A DNA stretch of 64,000 nucleotides from Craterilacuibacter sp. RT1T. GTDB taxonomy: Bacteria > Pseudomonadota > Gammaproteobacteria > Burkholderiales > Chromobacteriaceae. The notes beneath the pieces were generated by a model. That model did no database searches. It saw only the letters and a list, made by a program, of their open reading frames with translations, and had not been told where the DNA came from. The translations under genes and the position numbers were made by a program. Location of the stretch: NCBI RefSeq assembly GCF_023502145.1, contig NZ_JAMFLI010000005.1:62001-126000 (forward strand). Direction: 5' to 3'. Below are positions 1-9,380 of this stretch, piece after piece (the first letter of the stretch is position 1; each line of letters opens with the position of its first letter).

Positions 1-989
<989 letters not shown>

Positions 990-1010
990 GCCGGTCCACT
1001 CTCCACAGAA

Positions 1011-1037
1011 ACGCCACCCGATGGGTGGCGTTTTTTT
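1011..1037 (+). terminator. Intrinsic terminator of purB
   Basis: A 9-bp stem, acgccaccc (1011-1019) pairing with gggtggcgt (1023-1031), closes a 3-nt loop and runs into a T tract (1031-1037). It lies 22 bases after the purB stop. Confidence 0.93.
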
Positions 1038-1080
1038 ACGCCCGCCGAAAAACCGGCATCCCAACCAAAAACCGGCGCAC

Positions 1081-1130
1081 GGCCTGAAACCTCCCGCCCC
1101 GACCGGCCAGAATCCCCACCATTTCAGGCC
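1081..1130. promoter_or_regulatory. Candidate activator-binding site (UAS), inverted repeat
   Basis: ggcctgaaa (1081-1089) and its exact inverse tttcaggcc (1122-1130) flank a 32-nt spacer, upstream of the sigma54 promoter at 1149. The core gcctgaaa recurs at 4855-4862. In both places it is centred roughly 90 bases before the predicted transcription start. This fits an enhancer site for the sigma54 activator encoded at 3304-4734. The link is inferred; the repeat itself is directly visible. Confidence 0.45.
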
Positions 1131-1148
1131 TTTGCGGGTGATTTTACG

Positions 1149-1165
1149 CTGGCACGCCTCCTGCT
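1149..1165 (+). promoter_or_regulatory. Sigma54 (-24/-12) promoter of the Rieske oxygenase operon
   Basis: The sequence cTGGCACGcctcCTGCt has GG at 1151-1152 and GC at 1163-1164, exactly 10 bases apart, with the full TGGCACG -24 box. Transcription should start near 1175, about 40 bases before the ATG at 1215. A sigma54 activator gene lies three genes away. Confidence 0.85.
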
Positions 1166-1214
1166 AAGCCTTGCGTACTTTCCCGTTTCGCACCGACAGC
1201 ACAGGAGTGCAGCC

Positions 1215-2366
1215 ATGCAGCCCATACCATCTTTCACGCTCTCCCAAGACTTTGGCCGTAACCACGACAACGCCTACACGCTGCCGGCCAACTATTACAC
1301 CAGCGAGGCGGTCTTCGAATACGAGAAGGAGCACATCTTCGCGCATGCCTGGTTGTGCCTGTGCCACACCAGCGAACTGGCCGAGATCAACGCCTATGTG
1401 ACCCGGCGTATCGTCGGCGAAAATCTGGTGGCGCTACGTGACCGCGAGGGCACGCTGCGCGCGTTCTACAATGTCTGCCCGCACCGCGGCCACGAACTGC
1501 TCAAGGGTAGCGGCGTCGCCCGCAACACGATCAGCTGTCCCTACCACGCGTGGACGTTCAAGCTCGACGGCGAACTCGCCTTCGCGCGCAACTGCGAGAA
1601 CGTCGAGCACTTCAACAAGGCCGACTACGGCCTGACCCCGCTGCGCGTCGCCGAGTACGCCGGCTTCGTATTCGTCAATATGGATATGGACGCACCGCCC
1701 ATCGAACAGGCGCTCGCCGGGCTGGATGCCCACCTGAAGTCGGTCTGCCCGAACGTCGAACGTCTGCAGGTCGCCTCGCGCACCATTACCGACACCCCGG
1801 CCAACTGGAAGGTGATCGTCGACAACTATATGGAGTGCTACCACTGCGCACCCGCCCACCCCGGTTTCTCCAGCTCGGTGGACACCCGTGGATATACCCA
1901 CACCTTCCATGGCAACTGGACGTTGCAGCATGGCCCGGGCCAGTCATCCGAACGGGGCTACAGCTTCGATACACAAGTCCGCAACCGGGCGTTCAGCGGC
2001 TACTGGGTCTGGCCTTGCGTGATGTTCAACGTGGTGCCCGGCGACGATACCATGACCGTCATCTACGAATACCCGGTTAGCGCCGGGCTGACCGTGCAGT
2101 ACTACGAGGTACTGATGAAGAGCAAGGACGTCACCCCCGAACAGCGTGACTTCATCACCTGGGCCACGCAGACCTTCCGTCCGGAAGACCTGAGCCTGGT
2201 GGAAAGCGTGCAGCGCGGCCTGCAGTCGCGCGGCTACCGTGGCCAGGGTCGGATCATGGTCGATGCCGAGCGCAGCGGCATCAGCGAGCACGGCATCGCC
2301 TACTTCCACCGCAAGGTCGCCGATTATTACGAGCAACAGGCAGGCAAGTCCGATGAGCGCGCCTGA
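1215..2366 (+). CDS. Rieske non-heme iron oxygenase, carnitine-monooxygenase (CntA/YeaW)-like oxygenase subunit
   Basis: This is a 383-residue ring-hydroxylating-type oxygenase. Rieske ligands are C88, H90, C108 and H111 (CPHRGH...CPYHAW). The mononuclear iron ligands are H210, H215 and probably D325. The residue bridging the two metal sites is Glu207 (NYMECYHC), as in CntA, where most Rieske oxygenases have Asp. From memory the sequence resembles E. coli YeaW over its whole length, including the C-terminal SRGYRGQGRIM and SGISEHGIAYFH blocks. CntA splits L-carnitine to trimethylamine and malic semialdehyde. Here the neighbours are arginine-type catabolic genes, so the real substrate may be another quaternary-ammonium or N-methylated compound. 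It overlaps the reductase gene by 14 bases and has its own sigma54 promoter at 1149. Confidence 0.9.
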   Translation: MQPIPSFTLSQDFGRNHDNAYTLPANYYTSEAVFEYEKEHIFAHAWLCLCHTSELAEINAYVTRRIVGENLVALRDREGTLRAFYNVCPHRGHELLKGSGVARNTISCPYHAWTFKLDGELAFARNCENVEHFNKADYGLTPLRVAEYAGFVFVNMDMDAPPIEQALAGLDAHLKSVCPNVERLQVASRTITDTPANWKVIVDNYMECYHCAPAHPGFSSSVDTRGYTHTFHGNWTLQHGPGQSSERGYSFDTQVRNRAFSGYWVWPCVMFNVVPGDDTMTVIYEYPVSAGLTVQYYEVLMKSKDVTPEQRDFITWATQTFRPEDLSLVESVQRGLQSRGYRGQGRIMVDAERSGISEHGIAYFHRKVADYYEQQAGKSDERA

Positions 2367-3300
2367 ATGGCTGATGGCCACCCTAGGCGAGAGCAGGCCG
2401 CTCGCCCCGCGTATTCGCGAGCTCACCTTGCTGCCGGATGCTGCGTACCCGGCGTACGCTTCCGGCAGTCATCTGCTGGTACAGGTGGGCGAGCGCGCGG
2501 ATAGCCCGGCCAACGCGTACTCGCTACTCGGCGCCCCCCGGGCGGATGGCCTGCGCATCGCGGTCGCGCAGGCCGAACCGTCCCGTGGCGGTTCGGCCTG
2601 GCTACACAGCCTCGCGCCGGGCGACCGCGTCCGCCTGACCCTACCACGCAATCTCTTTCCACTGCATGAGGGTGCCCGCCGCCACCTGTTTATTGCCGGC
2701 GGCATCGGCATCACGCCGTTTGTCTCGCACCTCGCCGCGCTGGACGCCGCGGGCGGTGACTACCACCTGCACTACGCCTTTCGCGGCGTGGAGGACGCGG
2801 CCTTCGTCGACGCGCTCGCCGGCCATTCGCGGGTCACCCTGTACGACAGCCGGCGAGGGCAGCGACTCGATGTCCCGGCTCTGCTCGCTGATGCCGCCCC
2901 CGCCGAACATGTCTACGCATGCGGCCCGCGCCGCCTGCTCGACGCCGTCTGGCAGGCGGGCAGCCGCCTGCGCGCGGATAACCGGCTGCATATCGAGGCG
3001 TTCGACGCGGCGCCTGAGGGCGCCAACGGGCAGGCGTTCTCGGTCCACCTGGTGCGCAGCGGCATGACCGTCGAGGTTGGCCGCGACGAATCCATCCTCG
3101 ACGCCATCCAGCGGCAGACCCCGGTCAGGGTCGACAGCCTGTGCCGCGAGGGGTATTGCGGTACCTGCGAGACGCGTCTGCTCTCGGGTCTGGCCGATCA
3201 CCGCGACCGCTACCTGAGCGACGCCGAGCGGCTGGCGCAGGACCGCATCCTGCCCTGCGTGTCGCGCGCAGCCTGCGAACGGCTGGAGCTCGACCTGTAA
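2353..3300 (+). CDS. Oxygenase reductase component (FMN/2Fe-2S ferredoxin reductase, CntB/YeaX-like)
   Basis: This protein passes electrons from NAD(P)H to the Rieske oxygenase. From the ATG at 2353 it has 315 residues; an upstream in-frame start at 2239 lies deep inside the oxygenase gene and is unlikely. The order is a flavin-binding barrel with NAYSLLG (about 54-60), a nucleotide-binding domain with GGIGITP (about 116-122) and CGPRRLL (190-196), and a C-terminal plant-type ferredoxin domain. The iron-sulfur ligands are C264, C269, C272 and C302. This FMN-NAD-ferredoxin order is that of phthalate dioxygenase reductase and CntB. The 14-base overlap with the oxygenase implies translational coupling. 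Its stop lies 3 bases from the convergent regulator gene. Confidence 0.92.
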   Translation: MSAPEWLMATLGESRPLAPRIRELTLLPDAAYPAYASGSHLLVQVGERADSPANAYSLLGAPRADGLRIAVAQAEPSRGGSAWLHSLAPGDRVRLTLPRNLFPLHEGARRHLFIAGGIGITPFVSHLAALDAAGGDYHLHYAFRGVEDAAFVDALAGHSRVTLYDSRRGQRLDVPALLADAAPAEHVYACGPRRLLDAVWQAGSRLRADNRLHIEAFDAAPEGANGQAFSVHLVRSGMTVEVGRDESILDAIQRQTPVRVDSLCREGYCGTCETRLLSGLADHRDRYLSDAERLAQDRILPCVSRAACERLELDL

Positions 3301-3303
3301 GCG

Positions 3304-4734
3304 CTAGCCGTCGATGACCTGCTGCGCCAGCCTGATCCCGTACTTCTTCATCTTGTACTGCAAGGTGGCGCGCGGCAGCCCGCTCCTGCGCGCCGCCTCG
3401 GACAGGTTGGGGTAGCGGCGCAGGTAGTCGACCAGCAGCCGGCGCTCGTAAGCGGCGACCTGCTCGTCCAGCGGGCAGTCGGTGTCGCCGGCCTCGGCTG
3501 GCGCTGCCGCCGCGGCTGCGGCCGCCGGCAGCGCACGCGGCACCTCCAGCGCCTGCTCGTCGTCCTCCAGCAGCACGAAGTCCAGCTCGTCGCCGTCCTC
3601 GCAGAAAATCAGGCTGCGCAGGATGACGTTCTCGAGCATGCGCACGTTGCCCGGCCAGCGGTGGCGCTGCAACCTCGCGAGCACGGCCGCGCTGATGCGT
3701 GCCACCCGGTGTCCGGTCAGCCTGCCGTGCCGTGCGAGGAAGTCCTGCGCCAACAGCGGGATGTCCTGCTTGCGCTCGCGCAGCGGCGGGATGGCCAGGT
3801 AGCCGACGTTCAGCCGGTACAGCAGGTCTTCGCGGATGCGCTGGCGGGCCAGCATCTCCTGCGGCGACTCGTTGGTGGCGGCGATGATGCGCACGTCGAC
3901 CCGGATCTCCTTGCTCGCACCGACCCGCCGGAAGGTCTTTTCCTGCAGCGCCCGCAACAGCTTGGCCTGCACCGGCATCGGCATCGAGTTCAGCTCGTCA
4001 AGGAACAACGTCCCGCCGTGCGCGCTCTCCAGCAGGCCTGCCCTGTCCTCCGCCCCGGTAAACGCGCCCTTTACCGTGCCGAACAGTGCGCTCTCGAACA
4101 GCGGCTCGGGGATCGCCGCGCAGTTGAGCACCAGGTAGGGCTGGTCGGCGCGATCGCTTTGTCGATGTAACAGGCGGGCGAACAACTCCTTGCCCGTCCC
4201 GGTCTCACCGTAGATCAGCACTTGTACATCCGTCTTGGCCAAACGCAAGGCCTGCTGGAGCAGTTTTTGCATTGCAGGATCGCCGGTCAGAATGCCTTCG
4301 CTTTCGCGTGCCTGCCGTGCGTGCAATCGCTGCTGCAAGTCAACGAAACGTTCGTGCAGTTGGTTGGACTCGGAGAGGTCGCGCGCGATCTCGGCCGCAC
4401 CGACCACCCGCCCCTGCGCATCGCTCAGCGGCAGCGTGGTATGCACCTGGTGCACCGGCTTGCCCTGCGAGTTATGGTAGAGCTGGTACTGGTTGTGGTA
4501 ACGCTTGCCGTGGCGTACCGCCTGCAACAGGGTGCTGCTGTGCGGGCTCATACCGGGATAGACCTGCAACAGCGGCCCCCCCAGTGCACGCTCGGCCAGG
4601 CAGTCATCCTGGCGTGCACTCTCCGCGTTGTAATACACATAGTTGCCATCGGCGTCGACGATCGCGACTGCCAGCGGCAAGTTGTCCAGAAATTCCGTGA
4701 ACAGGCCAATGGCGGCCTTGAGATGCGGGTCCAT
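3304..4734 (-). CDS. Sigma54-dependent enhancer-binding transcriptional activator (PAS-AAA+-Fis, RocR-like)
   Basis: The protein has 476 residues. Residues about 10-120 form a PAS-like sensor region with no receiver Asp pattern, so it probably binds a ligand rather than taking a phosphate. The AAA+ domain has Walker A GETGTGKE (176-183), the sigma54-contacting loop GAFTGA (223-228) and Walker B GTLFLDEL (241-248). An Ala-rich linker then leads to a C-terminal Fis-type helix-turn-helix (LSEAARRSGLPRATLQYK). The domain order resembles Bacillus RocR, the arginine-catabolism activator. It sits between two operons that each carry a sigma54 promoter (1149 and 4926), which makes it their likely regulator, with an inducer related to the transported amino acid or oxygenase substrate. 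Confidence 0.93.
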   Translation of the reverse strand: MDPHLKAAIGLFTEFLDNLPLAVAIVDADGNYVYYNAESARQDDCLAERALGGPLLQVYPGMSPHSSTLLQAVRHGKRYHNQYQLYHNSQGKPVHQVHTTLPLSDAQGRVVGAAEIARDLSESNQLHERFVDLQQRLHARQARESEGILTGDPAMQKLLQQALRLAKTDVQVLIYGETGTGKELFARLLHRQSDRADQPYLVLNCAAIPEPLFESALFGTVKGAFTGAEDRAGLLESAHGGTLFLDELNSMPMPVQAKLLRALQEKTFRRVGASKEIRVDVRIIAATNESPQEMLARQRIREDLLYRLNVGYLAIPPLRERKQDIPLLAQDFLARHGRLTGHRVARISAAVLARLQRHRWPGNVRMLENVILRSLIFCEDGDELDFVLLEDDEQALEVPRALPAAAAAAAAPAEAGDTDCPLDEQVAAYERRLLVDYLRRYPNLSEAARRSGLPRATLQYKMKKYGIRLAQQVIDG

Positions 4735-4854
4735 GCGGGTGTCTCTCCTCTGTCTACTTTTTATCCGCTATTCATATCACGCCCTTGCCGGCTGTGCATA
4801 CAAACCGCAACGTCCTGCCGGATATCCGTCATTTGCGCAACATTCCGCAGGCCT

Positions 4855-4862
4855 GCCTGAAA
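4855..4862 (+). promoter_or_regulatory. Candidate activator half-site upstream of the transporter operon
   Basis: gcctgaaa here repeats the core of the inverted repeat at 1081/1130 and is about 90 bases before the predicted start of the transporter-aruHI transcript. It is a short motif, so chance occurrence is possible. A small palindrome, ttgcgcaa, lies just upstream at 4833-4840. Confidence 0.35.
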
Positions 4863-4925
4863 ATCACCATCTTCCCGCTTGATCCAAATCAATATTTTGC
4901 TTGCACATTCGGCGGCCTCAGCCAG

Positions 4926-4940
4926 TGGCACGCTTCATGC
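4926..4940 (+). promoter_or_regulatory. Sigma54 (-24/-12) promoter of the amino-acid transporter/aruHI operon
   Basis: TGGCACGcttcATGC has GG at 4927-4928 and GC at 4939-4940, separated by exactly 10 bases. The -24 box is identical to that before the Rieske oxygenase gene. The expected start is near 4951, giving a leader of about 55 bases to the TTG at 5008. Confidence 0.85.
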
Positions 4941-5007
4941 TTTTCTCAACAGGCACCAAAGAGCCAAGCAGTAGCTCGCTGCGGCCAAACCGACATGAGG
5001 AACAACC

Positions 5008-5811
5008 TTGCCGCTTACATCTGACGCTTTGCCCGCTGGGCAGCCCATCATTGAGATCCGCGACCTGCACAAGCGCTTTGGTCAGCAGCATGTGCTGCAG
5101 GGCGTGTCCTTCACGGCAAGTCAGGGCGAAGTGGTGTCGCTGATCGGTGCCAGCGGCTCCGGCAAGAGCACCCTGCTGCGTTGCATGAACTTGCTGGAAA
5201 TCCCGGATAGCGGCCAAATCGCGATCGCGGGCGAACAGATTGGCCTCCAGCACAACCGCAAGGGACAGACCGTACTGGCCGATCTGCAACAGGTCGAGCG
5301 CATCCGCAATCGCTTGGGCATGGTGTTCCAAAACTTCAACCTGTGGCCACACATGACGGTGCTGGAAAATGTGATCGAGGTTCCCATACGCGTACAACAC
5401 GTGCCGCGGGTACAGGCTATCGAACAGGGCGAAGCCCTGCTAGCCAAGGTCGGTATCGCCGACAAGCGCCATAGTTATCCGGCGTTTCTGTCCGGCGGAC
5501 AGCAGCAGCGCGTGGCGATCGCCCGCGCACTGGCGACCCGTCCGGCAGTCATGCTGTTTGACGAGCCGACCTCCGCACTCGACCCCGAACTGGTCACCGA
5601 AGTGCTCAAGGTGATCCGCGAACTGGCCGAGGATGGCTGCACCATGGTGTTGGTTACTCACGAGATGGCCTTCGCCCGCGACGTTTCGAGCAAGGTGATG
5701 TTCCTGCACCAGGGCCGGATCGAGGAGGCGGGGACGCCGCGCGAGGTCTTCGTCAGCCCCAGCAGCGAGCGCTGCCGGCAGTTCATCAACGCCCAACTCT
5801 GCCGGGCCTGA
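5008..5811 (+). CDS. Polar/basic amino-acid ABC transporter, ATP-binding subunit (HisP/AotP-like)
   Basis: This 267-residue ATPase powers import of the amino acid bound by the following periplasmic protein. Walker A is GASGSGKST (47-55), the signature is LSGGQQQR (161-168) and Walker B is VMLFDEPTSALD (181-192). The segment of about 80-100 residues between Walker A and the Q-loop is of the longer HisP/ArgT-system kind. I chose a TTG start at 5008 because GAGG (4997-5000) stands 7 bases before it; the ATG at 4995 is in another frame. It is the first gene of an operon of transporter plus AruH and AruI enzymes, which points to arginine or a related cationic amino acid as substrate. Confidence 0.93.
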   Translation: MPLTSDALPAGQPIIEIRDLHKRFGQQHVLQGVSFTASQGEVVSLIGASGSGKSTLLRCMNLLEIPDSGQIAIAGEQIGLQHNRKGQTVLADLQQVERIRNRLGMVFQNFNLWPHMTVLENVIEVPIRVQHVPRVQAIEQGEALLAKVGIADKRHSYPAFLSGGQQQRVAIARALATRPAVMLFDEPTSALDPELVTEVLKVIRELAEDGCTMVLVTHEMAFARDVSSKVMFLHQGRIEEAGTPREVFVSPSSERCRQFINAQLCRA

Positions 5812-5883
5812 GCACGGCGTGGCTGCACCGCTTTACACGCGACCCGACATTCGGCCGGGTCACACCATTAGGAGGTCAGGAAG

Positions 5884-6663
5884 ATGAAATCCGGAATGCG
5901 CATACTCGGCGGCATGCTCGCCCTTGCCGTGCTGGCGAACACCAACGCACTGGCGGCTCCCGCGCTAAAGATCGGACTCGCAGCGGAGCCCTACCCGCCG
6001 TTTTCGATGAAGAGTAGCAGCGGCCAGTGGAGCGGCTTCGAAGTGGACCTGCTCAATAGCCTGTGCAAGGAAATGAAGGTGCAATGCCAGATCACCGAAG
6101 TGGCGTGGGACGGCATCATCCCTTCCTTGCAGGGCAAGAAGATCGACGTGATCTTCAACTCGCTATCAATCACCCCCGACCGGCAGAAGGTGATCAGCTT
6201 CAGCAAGCCCTACTACTACACCGACGCGATGTTCGTCGGCACCAAGGGGCAGAAACTCGACCCCAGCCCGGCCGGCCTGCGCGGAAAGATCCTCGGTGTG
6301 CAAGGGTCAACCTCCCACGCTAGCTTCATCGCCAAGCGCTATGCCCAGAGCGGTGCCAACGTTAAATATTACAACACCCAGGACGAACTGAATGCGGATA
6401 CGGCCGCAGGCCGCGTCGACGTCATGCTGCTGGACGCACTGGCCGCCAGCGAGTTTATGGCCAGCAAGGCTGGCGCCAATCTGGAGTCCAAGGGACTGGC
6501 GCCACGCGACCCGATCTTCGGGCCCGGTGTCGGCGCCGGCCTGCGCAAGCAGGACGCTGCACTCAAGCAGCAGTTCGACACAGCCATCGACAAGCTGATC
6601 AAGTCGGGCCAGTACGACACTATCCAGAAAAAGTATTTCAAGGTCAGCGTCGCACCCAAGTAG
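5884..6663 (+). CDS. Periplasmic amino-acid-binding protein of the ABC transporter
   Basis: A 259-residue family-3 solute-binding protein. A typical Sec signal peptide ends near ALAAPALK (about residue 24). The mature protein starts LKIGLAAEPYPPFS, continues with GFEVDLLNSLCKEM and has the SITPDRQKVISFSKPYYY block of the lysine-arginine-ornithine/histidine binders. A good ribosome site (aggaggtcagga) precedes the ATG. It lies between the ATPase and permease genes, with a strong hairpin just downstream (6678-6694), a layout often used to keep binding-protein mRNA more abundant. The exact ligand cannot be fixed from sequence; arginine or a derivative is the context-based guess. Confidence 0.93.
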   Translation: MKSGMRILGGMLALAVLANTNALAAPALKIGLAAEPYPPFSMKSSSGQWSGFEVDLLNSLCKEMKVQCQITEVAWDGIIPSLQGKKIDVIFNSLSITPDRQKVISFSKPYYYTDAMFVGTKGQKLDPSPAGLRGKILGVQGSTSHASFIAKRYAQSGANVKYYNTQDELNADTAAGRVDVMLLDALAASEFMASKAGANLESKGLAPRDPIFGPGVGAGLRKQDAALKQQFDTAIDKLIKSGQYDTIQKKYFKVSVAPK

Positions 6664-6677
6664 CCCCCACCCACCCC

Positions 6678-6694
6678 GGCGCCCGACGGGCGCC
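6678..6694 (+). other. Intercistronic stem-loop after the binding-protein gene
   Basis: ggcgccc (6678-6684) and gggcgcc (6688-6694) form a perfect 7-bp GC stem with a gac loop, without a T tract. It probably protects the upstream mRNA 3' end or partly attenuates, rather than ending the operon. Confidence 0.6.
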
Positions 6695-6727
6695 GCCCCC
6701 TGACCCTGCCTGCAAGGGAGGCCCGTC

Positions 6728-7438
6728 ATGCCGTGGCTGCAACAAGCGTTTGAAACTGTCATTCTCGAGTGGGGAACGCCCCTGTTCGAGGGCGCGCTGG
6801 TTACCCTGCAAATCTCGCTGGGCGCCTTTGTCGTCGGTCTGGCCATCGGTGTCACGGTCGCCATGGTCAAACTCTCCGGCCCGCGCGTACTGATCCACCT
6901 CGCCGATCTGTACACGACCCTGTGCCGCGCAATTCCCGAGTTGCTGCTGATCTTGCTGCTTTATTATGCCGGCGGCGATCTGATCAACCTTGCGCTGGCC
7001 CAGTTCGGGCTGGACCCGGCCCCCATCAACGGCTTCATGGCCGCGGTTGTGGTGCTCGGCATCGTGCAGGGCGCCTACGCCGGCGAAATCATCCGCGGCG
7101 CAATCCAGGCCATTCCACCCGGCCATATCGAGGCGGCCCGCGCCTTTGGCTGCCCACGTTTGCTCGTTCTCAGACGGATCATTCTGCCCGAGATGTTGCC
7201 GCACGCACTGGGCGGACTGTCCAACCTGTGGCTGGTGCTGATCAAGGACAGCGCACTGATCAGCGTCGTCGGCTACAGCGAACTGCTGTTCACTGCCAAG
7301 CAGGCGGCGGGCAGCAGCCGGGAGTACTTGCTGTTCTACCTGTCGGTCGCCGCGGTCTATCTGGTGATCACCCTGATCTCCAACCTCTTGTTCAGCCGGA
7401 TCGATCGCCGCATCGCCCGCTGGATGCCCGCCCACTGA
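6728..7438 (+). CDS. Amino-acid ABC transporter permease (HisQ/AotQ-like)
   Basis: A 236-residue inner-membrane permease of the His/Glu/Gln/Arg family, with about five hydrophobic segments. The cytoplasmic ATPase-docking loop is visible as EIIRGAIQAIPPGHIEAARAFGCP, with the conserved EAA...G pattern near the middle. It follows the binding protein after a stem-loop and is 19 bases before the second permease. The two permeases should form a heterodimer served by the ATPase at 5008. The start is supported by gggaggcccgtc just before the ATG. Confidence 0.93.
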   Translation: MPWLQQAFETVILEWGTPLFEGALVTLQISLGAFVVGLAIGVTVAMVKLSGPRVLIHLADLYTTLCRAIPELLLILLLYYAGGDLINLALAQFGLDPAPINGFMAAVVVLGIVQGAYAGEIIRGAIQAIPPGHIEAARAFGCPRLLVLRRIILPEMLPHALGGLSNLWLVLIKDSALISVVGYSELLFTAKQAAGSSREYLLFYLSVAAVYLVITLISNLLFSRIDRRIARWMPAH

Positions 7439-7457
7439 ACGCGAAGGAGCACCGGAC

Positions 7458-8153
7458 ATGGATTTCTCCTGGTTCGCCGAATTCCGGCAGCCGCTCTGGC
7501 TGGCCCTGCTGACCACGCTGCAATTGCTGCTGATTTCCGCCAGCGCAGGCTTCCTCTTGGCGGTGCTGGTCGGCTTCGGACGGCTGTCGCGCCAGCCCTT
7601 CATCGCCTGGCTCAGCCTGTCGTACACCAACCTGATCCGCGGCACGCCGCTGCTGGTGCAGATCTACGTGATGTACTACGGGCTGGGCAGCCTGTTCCAG
7701 GACATGCCGGCCTTACGCGAGAGCTGGCTTTGGCCCTATTTGCGCGAAGGTTTCTGGTACGTCGCGTTAGCACTGACGCTCAGCGTCGGCGGCTATCTGG
7801 GCGAAGTCATCAGGGGCGGCCTGCGCGCGGTACCCAAAGGCGAACTCGAGGCGGCGCGCGCGCTGGGCATGCCGCACCGGCTGATCGTGCGCCGCATCTG
7901 GCTGCCGCGCACGCTTTACGCGCTGTTGCCCACTCTGTCCGGCGAGGCGGTGATGCTGCTCAAATCGACCGCACTAGCGTCGACCGTCGCCGTCATGGAC
8001 GTGTTGGGCATCGCCAACCTGATCCGCAACCAGACCTTTCTGACCTACGAGCCGCTGCTCCTGATCGCCACGCTCTACCTTGTGCTGGCCATCCTGATCG
8101 AACGGGGCTTCAAGCGTCTGGAAAATCGTCTGCCCTTTCGCAATGCGCTTTGA
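7458..8153 (+). CDS. Amino-acid ABC transporter permease (HisM/AotM-like)
   Basis: The second permease, 231 residues. It has the N-terminal TTLQLLLISASAGFLLAVLVG helix, the YTNLIRGTPLLVQIYVMYYG block typical of HisM/ArtM proteins, and the EVIRGGLRAVPKGELEAARALGM docking loop. GAAGGAG precedes the ATG. It is placed 21 bases before the aruH-like gene, so transport and breakdown are made from one transcript. Confidence 0.93.
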   Translation: MDFSWFAEFRQPLWLALLTTLQLLLISASAGFLLAVLVGFGRLSRQPFIAWLSLSYTNLIRGTPLLVQIYVMYYGLGSLFQDMPALRESWLWPYLREGFWYVALALTLSVGGYLGEVIRGGLRAVPKGELEAARALGMPHRLIVRRIWLPRTLYALLPTLSGEAVMLLKSTALASTVAVMDVLGIANLIRNQTFLTYEPLLLIATLYLVLAILIERGFKRLENRLPFRNAL

Positions 8154-8174
8154 TTTACCAAACAAGGAGCCCGC

Positions 8175-9380
8175 ATGCATTACTCGAGTCTGGTTGACCG
8201 TCTGGCCGGCAAGCGCACAGACGCCTGGTCCATCCACTACGCCGCACTGGATGCGCAAGCCGCCGGCCAGGAGGTGTTCATCCTCAGCGTAGGCGATCCC
8301 GACTTCGCCACACCGGCGGCCATCACAGAATGTGCAGCTGACGCCTTGCGCGCCGGCGACACGCACTACACCGAAGTCAACGGTCGCGCGGGCCTGCGCC
8401 GTGCGATCGCCGACATGCACACATCGCAAACCGGGCAAGCCGTCGACGCCGAACAGGTCACCGTCGTCGCCGGCGCACAGAACGGCCTGTTCGCGACGGC
8501 CCTGTGCCTGTGTGAGGCCGGCGACGAAGTATTGGTGCCAGAACCGATGTACCTCACCTACGAGGCCTGCATCCGGGCCAGCGGTGCCACACTGGTCGCG
8601 GTACCGGTCAGCGCTGACGATGGTTTCCATATCCGGCCGGAAGCCTTCGCCGCCGCCATCACCCCGCGCACCCGCGCTATTTTCCTGGCTACGCCGAACA
8701 ACCCGACCGGAACGGTGATGCGCCACGACGAACTGGAGGCGATCGCCCGCCTGGCGCAAGAACACGGACTATGGGTCGTCGCCGACGAAGTCTACGCCGG
8801 CCTCACTTTCGAGCATCCGCACGTCAGCATGGCCAGCCTGCCGGGCATGAGTGAACGAACCGTCACCATCGGCAGCCTATCCAAGTCGCACGCGATGGCC
8901 GGCTGGCGTGTCGGCTGGGTCGTTTCCCCACCCAAACTGGCTACCCATCTGGAACATCTCGCACTGTGCATGCTGTACGGCCTGCCAGGCTTCGTGCAGG
9001 CGGCCGCCCAACTAGCCATCGAGCAACGCGCGTCGATAGTGGACACCATGCGCGAGGCCTACCGCCACCGCCGCGATGTCTGCCACCGCCTGCTATCGGA
9101 AGTGCCGGGCCTGAAGTGCGCACTGCCGGAGGCGGGCATGTTCATGCTGCTCGACGTGCGTGGTAGCGGACTGTCGGCGACCGACTTCGCCTGGCAGCTA
9201 TTCCTGCAGACCGGCGTATCGGTGCTGGACGCCGGCGCCTTCGGCGACAGCGCCGCAGGGTTCGTCCGTCTGGGCTTCGTGCTGGACGAGACGCGGCTTG
9301 CCGAGGCGTGCCGGCGCATCGCCGACTTTGCTGCGAGCCTGCACCACCACACGTCCACCACCTGCCGGAGCATCGCATGA
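8175..9380 (+). CDS. aruH: Arginine:pyruvate transaminase-like class I/II aminotransferase (AruH-like)
   Basis: A 401-residue PLP enzyme of fold type I. The PLP lysine is K237 in GSLSKSHAMAGWRVGW; the PNNPTG and ADEVYAGL blocks are intact. It resembles Pseudomonas aeruginosa AruH along its length, including the N-terminal WxIHY motif and the NLALCMLYG-type segment. AruH moves the amino group of L-arginine to pyruvate, giving 2-ketoarginine and alanine. The gene shares an ATGA overlap with the next gene, whose product would decarboxylate that keto acid. The pairing of the two supports the assignment more strongly than either alone. Related substrates (homoarginine, N-methylated basic amino acids) remain possible given the oxygenase in the same regulon. 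Confidence 0.85.
   Translation: MHYSSLVDRLAGKRTDAWSIHYAALDAQAAGQEVFILSVGDPDFATPAAITECAADALRAGDTHYTEVNGRAGLRRAIADMHTSQTGQAVDAEQVTVVAGAQNGLFATALCLCEAGDEVLVPEPMYLTYEACIRASGATLVAVPVSADDGFHIRPEAFAAAITPRTRAIFLATPNNPTGTVMRHDELEAIARLAQEHGLWVVADEVYAGLTFEHPHVSMASLPGMSERTVTIGSLSKSHAMAGWRVGWVVSPPKLATHLEHLALCMLYGLPGFVQAAAQLAIEQRASIVDTMREAYRHRRDVCHRLLSEVPGLKCALPEAGMFMLLDVRGSGLSATDFAWQLFLQTGVSVLDAGAFGDSAAGFVRLGFVLDETRLAEACRRIADFAASLHHHTSTTCRSIA

Noticed and set aside
2641..3201. 186-codon minus-strand frame over the reductase
   Set aside because: Shadow of a GC-rich gene; the reductase has full motifs on the other strand.
4222..4860. 212-codon plus-strand frame opposite the sigma54 activator
   Set aside because: Lies on the reverse strand of a clear regulator gene; composition is that of a mirror frame.
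6644..7645. 333-codon minus-strand frame over the permease gene
   Set aside because: Antisense to the first permease; no recognisable protein.
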